Assembly (NCBI RefSeq): GCF_000211415.1
Contig: NZ_GL890776.1
Span: 753,858-817,857 of the forward strand
DNA length: 64,000 bases
Source: Enterobacter mori LMG 25706
GTDB lineage: Bacteria; Pseudomonadota; Gammaproteobacteria; Enterobacterales; Enterobacteriaceae
Reading direction: 5' to 3'
Numbering within the stretch: the stretch's first letter is position 1; every line of letters begins with the position of its first letter. The position numbers and the translations under genes are program-made. Under the pieces are notes generated by a model. That model was not told the DNA's origin. It searched no databases and saw nothing but the letters and a program-made list of their open reading frames with translations. Positions 59,812 through 64,000 of this stretch are shown piece by piece.

Positions 59812-60489
59812 TTACAACGTGGCGTTATGTATGTTTCCGGTTCCGCCGTAGTCGTTGATAATTTTGAAGGTCACCGCCCCGCCGCTGATGCCTTTCGGCA
59901 GATCGAAACGCGCTGTTGACCCCGGCAATACGTATGTGACGTCTTCCAGTTTTTTGCCATTGACGTTAATTTCGTTGAAGTTCATCACCACGTTAGTCGG
60001 GTTGGTCACCTGGATTTGGTTGCCGCTGCGCTGCCAGGTTAATTTGTCCGCCAACTCTTCCGGAATAACACCTTTCAGCGCCGCCGGGCGGTATCTCAAT
60101 TTGATGCGGGTTTTAACCGCAATTTGCAGAGTATTGTCTTTACGTGGTGCCGCAGGGATGGCTTTAATATTCAGCCAGTAAAGCGACTCTTTATCCTGGG
60201 CAACCGAACCGGCTAATACGATGCGCTCGACGTTTTGCTGATCTTTGTCCAGCCGATATAATGGCGGCGTAATAATAAAAGGTGCTTTCTCAGCACCCCC
60301 ATTTGGCGTTTCTACCCACGACTGAATTAAATACGGCGTCGAGTCGGGATTGTTGACGCTAATAGAGGATTCCTTTTTATTGCCATCATAAATTACACGC
60401 GTTCCACCAATGACCACTCCGGCATTGGCTGCTGAAACGCCAGCAGAAAGAATCGCACAGGCAATTAAAGTTTTACTCAGAAAGTGCAT
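59812..60489 (-). CDS. Periplasmic fimbrial chaperone
   Basis: 225 residues with signal MHFLSKTLIACAILSAGVSA ending ANAG. It is a PapD/FimC-type chaperone: VIGGTRVIYDGNKKESSISVNN with the conserved Arg, FIITPPLYRLDKDQQNVERIV, and KTRIKLRYRPAALKG with the conserved Lys/Arg pocket. It holds pilins by donor-strand complementation. It lies between the major pilin and the usher, after an attenuating hairpin. Confidence 0.95.
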   Translation of the reverse strand: MHFLSKTLIACAILSAGVSAANAGVVIGGTRVIYDGNKKESSISVNNPDSTPYLIQSWVETPNGGAEKAPFIITPPLYRLDKDQQNVERIVLAGSVAQDKESLYWLNIKAIPAAPRKDNTLQIAVKTRIKLRYRPAALKGVIPEELADKLTWQRSGNQIQVTNPTNVVMNFNEINVNGKKLEDVTYVLPGSTARFDLPKGISGGAVTFKIINDYGGTGNIHNATL

Positions 60490-60502
60490 TTTATACCTCG
60501 AT

Positions 60503-60530
60503 AAAAAAGGGGCCGACAGGCTGGCCCCAA
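60503..60530 (-). terminator. Attenuating hairpin between major pilin and chaperone
   Basis: Reverse strand GGGGCC-AGCCTGTC-GGCCCC followed by six T. A partial terminator here would give more pilin than chaperone mRNA, a common device in fimbrial operons. Confidence 0.78.
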
Positions 60531-60551
60531 TGGTTTTTTCCGGCAGGAAAA

Positions 60552-61082
60552 TTAGTTGTAGACTACGGAGAAGTTAGCTACAGAGTTAGCCGGACCCGCA
60601 GTTACAGAATCAACGGTAGATTTATACTGAGCGTAGAAATCCAGAGTGTTGTCTGCAGTTGAAGAGAGCGCGTAGCTGTAGCCGTTAGAACCGTGCAGCG
60701 GCAGCTGTGCTTTGTCAGCGGTCATCAGGTTGATACCAACACCAGTAGCAGCGCCAGCAACAGAGCTGTCGATAGCCAGCAGAGTAGAATCAGTAGCATC
60801 AGGTGTACCGTCGAAACGTACAGATGCAGAAGTCACGGTAGCCGGGCAGTCTTTCAGCACGATGTCGAACTTAGTGGCAGCAGTAACGTCGCCAGCAGCA
60901 GCGAATTCAGACTTGTTGTATTTGCCCAGCTCAACGGTCTGGTTCTGAGAACCAACGTCAACGGTGCACGCTGCGTCCAGAATTTCACCGTTGAAGTTCA
61001 CAGTGCCAGCAGCAGCGAATGCGTTAGACATAGACAGTGCAGCGGTAGCAACGATAGCAGCAGCGATAATATTCTTTTTCAT
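60552..61082 (-). CDS. Major fimbrial subunit (FimA-like)
   Basis: 176 residues with signal MKKNIIAAAIVATAALSMSN ending AFAA. The mature pilin has AGTVNFNGEILDAACTVDVG, a cysteine pair (AACTV, DCPATV) and the ending SVANFSVVYN. Codon use is regular, as in highly expressed genes. AGGAA precedes the ATG. It is the first gene of the operon FimA - chaperone - usher - adhesin - two minor pilins - EAL - LuxR. Confidence 0.93.
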   Translation of the reverse strand: MKKNIIAAAIVATAALSMSNAFAAAGTVNFNGEILDAACTVDVGSQNQTVELGKYNKSEFAAAGDVTAATKFDIVLKDCPATVTSASVRFDGTPDATDSTLLAIDSSVAGAATGVGINLMTADKAQLPLHGSNGYSYALSSTADNTLDFYAQYKSTVDSVTAGPANSVANFSVVYN

Positions 61083-61484
61083 GAATTAAATTTCCTAGTG
61101 ATCCTATAATTTATTGAAATACAGACATCACCATCCGAATGGGTATTTTCCATTTGTTTTGTTATGCCCGAGATTTCATTTCCAGTGTGCATTGAGTGGA
61201 AAGAAAAGATGTTTAATTGATAACTTTGCTTTCACGCCCTCATTTGCTGAAACGAAATTTATAAAACTTTTAATGCAATCGCAATTTTTTTACGAGCTAT
61301 TATTGGATTAGTTTTTAAACATAAATTTAACATACCGGAACGCCGCATTAATTCCAAAAAAACGATCGTGTTTCATCATTGTTAAATAACGAGTCCATTT
61401 TGACACCAAACAACCGTTTAATTTTTCCTGTAAGAAGAGATAATTGAAATCGAGTTAAAAAAAATAATTTTTGGAGTTTAGATA
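61083..61484. other. 402-base divergent promoter region of the fimbrial operon
   Basis: Strongly AT-rich gap between the pilin gene and the divergent CRP-fold regulator. It must hold both promoters. I looked for inverted repeats that would mark an invertible switch and found no convincing pair inside it. Long A/T tracts suggest H-NS silencing. TTTGGAG before 61485 is the regulator's ribosome site. Confidence 0.5.
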
Positions 61485-62147
61485 ATGAATTCAAAAATCC
61501 CTGCAACCTCAGCTCCGTGGATAGATGGTACGCATGCAGTCAAACCTGAATGTGAAATCAATAAATTAATCGAACACATATCACCTTTTGCAACGCCTTG
61601 TAAATCATCCAGAGGAGAAATTCTTCGTTTCTATACTGGAACCAAGCGTACATGTTATTTGCTGCATCAGGGAAGCGTTACACTTAACCGGAGGGGAGAT
61701 GGAATGATACTAAATTCAGAAAATGCGACATTCATCCTTGGCGTCAGCAATCAATTTTCCCAGTCAGAAAATTTATATATTCGTGTCACAGAAGATGCAC
61801 TGATAAGCAGGCTAACGCTGGAGAGATTCAATCTGCTCTTAGAACGTTATGAACTTTGGAAAAGCATGTATAAGCTGTTAGTTTACACTTCTTCCAGAGT
61901 ATATGAGCATTGTGCGATAATCTCTCAGATGTCCTCCTATGAGATTATTCGATTTCAGTTACAGGAATTGATGTTTGAGCCTGAACAGATCCGGAGCAGC
62001 ATGACAGCTGCTAATTATATCAAAGGCCGTACCTATCTTTCACGGAGCGGAATTATGCGTATCCTGGCAGATTTGCGTGACGCTGGGTACATTGAGCTTA
62101 GGCGCGGGGTATTGATATCCATCAACAAATTACCTTTGAAGTATTAG
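61485..62147 (+). CDS. CRP-fold winged-helix regulator, first of a tandem pair (IprA/YaiV-like)
   Basis: 220 residues. The N-terminal half (about 25-130) resembles a cyclic-nucleotide-binding-like beta-roll (CKSSRGEILRFYTGTKRTCYLLHQGSVTLNRRGDGM) without phosphate-cassette residues. The C-terminal winged helix has YIKGRTYLSRSGIMRILADL, then RDAGYIELRRGVLISINKLP. This layout recalls E. coli YaiV/IprA. It is divergent from the fimbrial operon and AT-rich, so a fimbrial regulator is the likely role. Its closest relative here is the next gene. Confidence 0.75.
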   Translation: MNSKIPATSAPWIDGTHAVKPECEINKLIEHISPFATPCKSSRGEILRFYTGTKRTCYLLHQGSVTLNRRGDGMILNSENATFILGVSNQFSQSENLYIRVTEDALISRLTLERFNLLLERYELWKSMYKLLVYTSSRVYEHCAIISQMSSYEIIRFQLQELMFEPEQIRSSMTAANYIKGRTYLSRSGIMRILADLRDAGYIELRRGVLISINKLPLKY

Positions 62148-62226
62148 TAATACCAATTGCGCCGGGTGTTAAAATCATAGGATGAACTATACTGTTTAAA
62201 ATGTTTACGGATTGGACAGGTTATGT

Positions 62227-62865
62227 ATGGTTAACAATGTTTCTTCTTCCCTGATTTTAAGTCAGTCAGACATTGAACAACAACTGATCGATAAACTCAG
62301 TTCATGTGCAGAGATTCTTCATATACCTCCTCGTCGACGTTTAAGCTTGCAGGTTAGCGCAGTACGCTTATGCTATGTAGTCCTCAAAGGGCAGGTCTCA
62401 GTACATCGCATAAGTGATGGTCTAATGTTAGGAACCTTACATGACCCCGGCCTTATAGGTATTGTTAACATGGATGTTCTTGAATTTGACGGTTACATAA
62501 GAACGTTGGTCCCCTGTAAAATAGGCGTCCTTAAAGTGGAGACCGCTCGAGAGGTTATTTGCACTCACAACCTATGGGAACATGTGACAAAGCATATGTT
62601 CGAAGTTGCCAGTAAACTTGTTCGTTCAGGCGAAAAGCTTTCTTTGCCTTCTTCGTATGATATGGTTTGTGTACAACTCCAAGAATTGATCAATCAACCC
62701 CCTGAGATCAGAAATAATATCACTGCAGAGCATTATATTAGGGGAAAAACATACCTTTCACGCAGCGGTATTATGCGAGTTCTGGCTGAACTTAAGAAGG
62801 GAGGGTATATTGAAATTCAAAGGGGAATACTCTTAAAAATCAATAAATTGCCATCTAAATTCTAG
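62227..62865 (+). CDS. CRP-fold winged-helix regulator, second of a tandem pair
   Basis: 212 residues from ATG 62227 (MVNNVSSSLILSQSDIEQQL); a TTG five codons upstream is less likely. The C-terminal 45 residues (YIRGKTYLSRSGIMRVLAEL, then KKGGYIEIQRGILLKINKLP) are nearly identical in pattern to the preceding protein, while the N-terminal sensor half has diverged strongly. A gene duplication with a kept DNA-binding part and a changed sensor is the simplest reading. About 80 bases separate the two. Confidence 0.75.
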   Translation: MVNNVSSSLILSQSDIEQQLIDKLSSCAEILHIPPRRRLSLQVSAVRLCYVVLKGQVSVHRISDGLMLGTLHDPGLIGIVNMDVLEFDGYIRTLVPCKIGVLKVETAREVICTHNLWEHVTKHMFEVASKLVRSGEKLSLPSSYDMVCVQLQELINQPPEIRNNITAEHYIRGKTYLSRSGIMRVLAELKKGGYIEIQRGILLKINKLPSKF

Positions 62866-62930
62866 TCAAGAAAACTTTTCTTTCTTACCAAGCAGCTTAG
62901 GAAAAATGTTATATTGGTGCGCAACTCTTC

Positions 62931-63245
62931 TTACAGCGGAATGTCATCTGTTTCTGACCTGCTGATGAAGTACATTTCCCGCCCTATAACCTCGACCTTT
63001 TCGGCTGCTTCCCCTTTGGTTGCTTCCCCATCATCCATGATTAACGCTTTGTTCGTAAGCTTTGTGAACTGAGTCCTGCCATCGCTGAGGATCAGCAGAG
63101 CCTGTCTTTGCACCAGTTGGCTGACCGGTTCGATCACCCCAAACCCTGACGTAGTTTCGATTATGCGGCTTTCGTTCGTGGTGCACGTACTCGCCGGAGA
63201 TAAACGCTGTTCAACGTAGTCTGTTGCCGGTGAAGGAAAGCCCAT
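62931..63245 (-). CDS. UmuD-like prophage protein under SOS control
   Basis: 104 residues. The N-terminus MGFPSPATDYVEQRLS matches the conserved segment around the UmuD cleavage region (GFPSPAADYVEQRI in E. coli UmuD). The remainder (ESRIIETTSGFGVIEPVSQL, ILSDGRTQFTKLTNKALIMDDGE) does not show the S24 Ser-Lys catalytic motif I would expect. It may be a UmuD/HumD relative that acts as a regulator without self-cleavage. Its ATG overlaps the stop of the upstream gene, so both are driven from the LexA box at 63500. Confidence 0.6.
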   Translation of the reverse strand: MGFPSPATDYVEQRLSPASTCTTNESRIIETTSGFGVIEPVSQLVQRQALLILSDGRTQFTKLTNKALIMDDGEATKGEAAEKVEVIGREMYFISRSETDDIPL

Positions 63246-63484
63246 CAGAAAACCCTCCCCATGTTACGCAAGATCCAGTAGCGATTGTCGCTTCCATCGG
63301 CCGTCTTATCAGCGAAGTCTGGCTGGTTGCGCTCTATCCACGAATTTGCATCAGCACGGGTAAAGTGCCAGTTAACGCCACGCAACTTCTGTATGAAGCT
63401 GTCTGTTCTCAGGCAGCGGTAGCCTTTTGGGTTCAGTTCTATTGCAGCAATAAAAGCTGCATTTATGTCTGCAGTTCGTGCCAT
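63245..63484 (-). CDS. Small SOS-linked protein upstream of the UmuD-like gene
   Basis: 79 residues from ATG 63484 with GAGGT upstream, starting MARTADINAAFIAAIELNPK and containing LRGVNWHFTRADANSWIERN. It is soluble and probably helical, with several aromatic residues. I do not recognise a named family. It overlaps the UmuD-like gene in TGATG, and the LexA box lies 16 bases before its ATG. Its pairing suggests a modulator of, or partner to, the UmuD-like protein; this is inference. Confidence 0.65.
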   Translation of the reverse strand: MARTADINAAFIAAIELNPKGYRCLRTDSFIQKLRGVNWHFTRADANSWIERNQPDFADKTADGSDNRYWILRNMGRVF

Positions 63485-63499
63485 GATTACCTCACAAAA

Positions 63500-63519
63500 T
63501 ACTGTGTTTATATACAGTG
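63500..63519 (-). promoter_or_regulatory. LexA (SOS) box
   Basis: TACTGT-GTTTATAT-ACAGTG: a perfect CTGT-N8-ACAG core with an AT-rich middle. It is immediately upstream of the 79-residue gene on the reverse strand. Confidence 0.88.
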
Positions 63520-63555
63520 TATTTTGAAGATTAAAATGGTCAATCCCGATATTGC

Positions 63556-64000
63556 CTATAAATTCTCAATCGTGGGTAAGTCATTGATAAAAGCTGCGGC
63601 AGGGAATTTTTTATACAGGGTACATACTGCCACATCATAAATTATCGCTACCTGCTTCCTGTCTACGCCGTTCGCTATCAGTCGTCCTGCCTGCGCCCAT
63701 TGCTCCTCGGTAAGTTTCGGACGCCTGCCGCCGATTCGCCCTTTCTCACGAGCTGCAGCCAGACCTGCCCGGGTGCGCTCTACAATCAATTCCCTCTCCA
63801 TTTCCGCCAGGGCTGACATGATATGAAAGATGAAGCGCCCCATCGGGCTTGATGTATCGATACTGTCTGTGAGGCTCTTAAAGTGGATACCGCGCTGCCG
63901 GAGTTCGTCCACCAGCAGCACCAGATTTCGCATGCTGCGCCCAAGGCGATCCAGCTTCCAGACCACCAGCGTATCCCCCTCATTCAATGCCCTAAGAAGC
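63556..64000 (-). CDS. Pin/Hin-type serine DNA invertase (N-terminus outside window)
   Basis: About 147 residues of a serine recombinase; the first part, with the catalytic Ser, lies beyond position 64000, and the frame stays open to the edge (LLRALNEGDTLVVWKLDRLG). Visible are the catalytic arginine motif DRLGRSMRNL, SLTDSIDTSSPMGRF, the E-helix ALAEMERELIVERTRAGL and a C-terminal helix-turn-helix (LIANGVDRKQVAIIYDVAVC). The group includes Pin, Gin, Hin and related resolvases. Its target sites may lie outside the window. Confidence 0.88.
   Translation of the reverse strand, partial: LLRALNEGDTLVVWKLDRLGRSMRNLVLLVDELRQRGIHFKSLTDSIDTSSPMGRFIFHIMSALAEMERELIVERTRAGLAAAREKGRIGGRRPKLTEEQWAQAGRLIANGVDRKQVAIIYDVAVCTLYKKFPAAAFINDLPTIENL

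Noticed and set aside
60521..60529. TTGGGGCCA on the reverse strand, the same nonamer as the E. coli fimS inverted repeats
   Set aside because: Only one copy is seen near the operon and it is part of the pilin-chaperone terminator stem, so it does not mark an invertible switch.
61083..61484. Possible phase-variable invertible promoter before the major pilin
   Set aside because: No matching inverted repeats were found by eye in this gap, and no tyrosine recombinase gene is adjacent.

Overview
This window is a chromosomal segment of an enterobacterium, most likely Enterobacter or a close relative such as Leclercia, Lelliottia or Cronobacter. Gene order and protein sequences follow the E. coli ycjM-psp-sap-fabI-rnb-pyrF-acnA-cysB-topA-trp stretch, read in the reverse of the usual K-12 orientation. 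I saw no tRNA or rRNA gene, no CRISPR array and no complete insertion sequence. The genus is inferred from proteins recalled from memory, not from a search.

Backbone, left to right. 1-2.4 kb: the start of the ycj sugar locus (ycjN, cut by the window edge, and the GH13 phosphorylase ggaP/ycjM). 2.5-5.2 kb: the phage-shock genes pspABCD, with a sigma-54 promoter facing the activator gene pspF; pspE is absent. 5.3-10.6 kb: sapABCDF, in which sapD carries a +1 frameshift inside the ABC signature. 18.5-45.2 kb: fabI, yciW, rnb, rpfR (pdeR/gmr), rpfF, yciZ, yciT, osmB, yciH, pyrF, lapBA, pgpB, ribA, acnA, the small genes ymiC, yciX and ymiA, cysB, topA, yciN, sohB, yciK, btuR, rluB, yciO and rnm. 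45.3-52.1 kb: the trp operon with its operator, leader peptide, attenuator and trpE-GD-CF-B-A.

Three parts are accessory. (1) 10.8-18.3 kb lies between sapF and fabI. It holds a TupA-like ATP-grasp protein, an AdeRS-like two-component system, and a divergent group of a small membrane protein, an ABC six-helix membrane domain without ATPase, and an AcrB-type RND pump with no adaptor gene. (2) 24.8-25.7 kb is rpfF, a DSF-type fatty-acid signal synthase, convergent with the PAS-GGDEF-EAL receptor gene rpfR. The two stop codons overlap in one TTAA. (3) 52.1-64 kb, beyond trpA, is a mosaic. It has a phage P4-like leader of stacked hairpins followed by a Rha-family gene, then a chaperone-usher fimbrial operon. 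That operon ends in an EAL protein and a LuxR-type regulator. Two tandem CRP-fold regulators follow, then an SOS-boxed UmuD-like gene pair, and finally a serine DNA invertase cut by the right edge.

How the parts may connect: RpfF/RpfR would tie a fatty-acid signal to cyclic-di-GMP turnover, and the fimbrial operon carries its own EAL protein. The window therefore holds two separate c-di-GMP inputs, at least one of them tied to adhesion. The AdeRS-like pair probably controls the RND gene group; 11-bp spaced TCCACA-type repeats in both intergenic regions are candidate operators.
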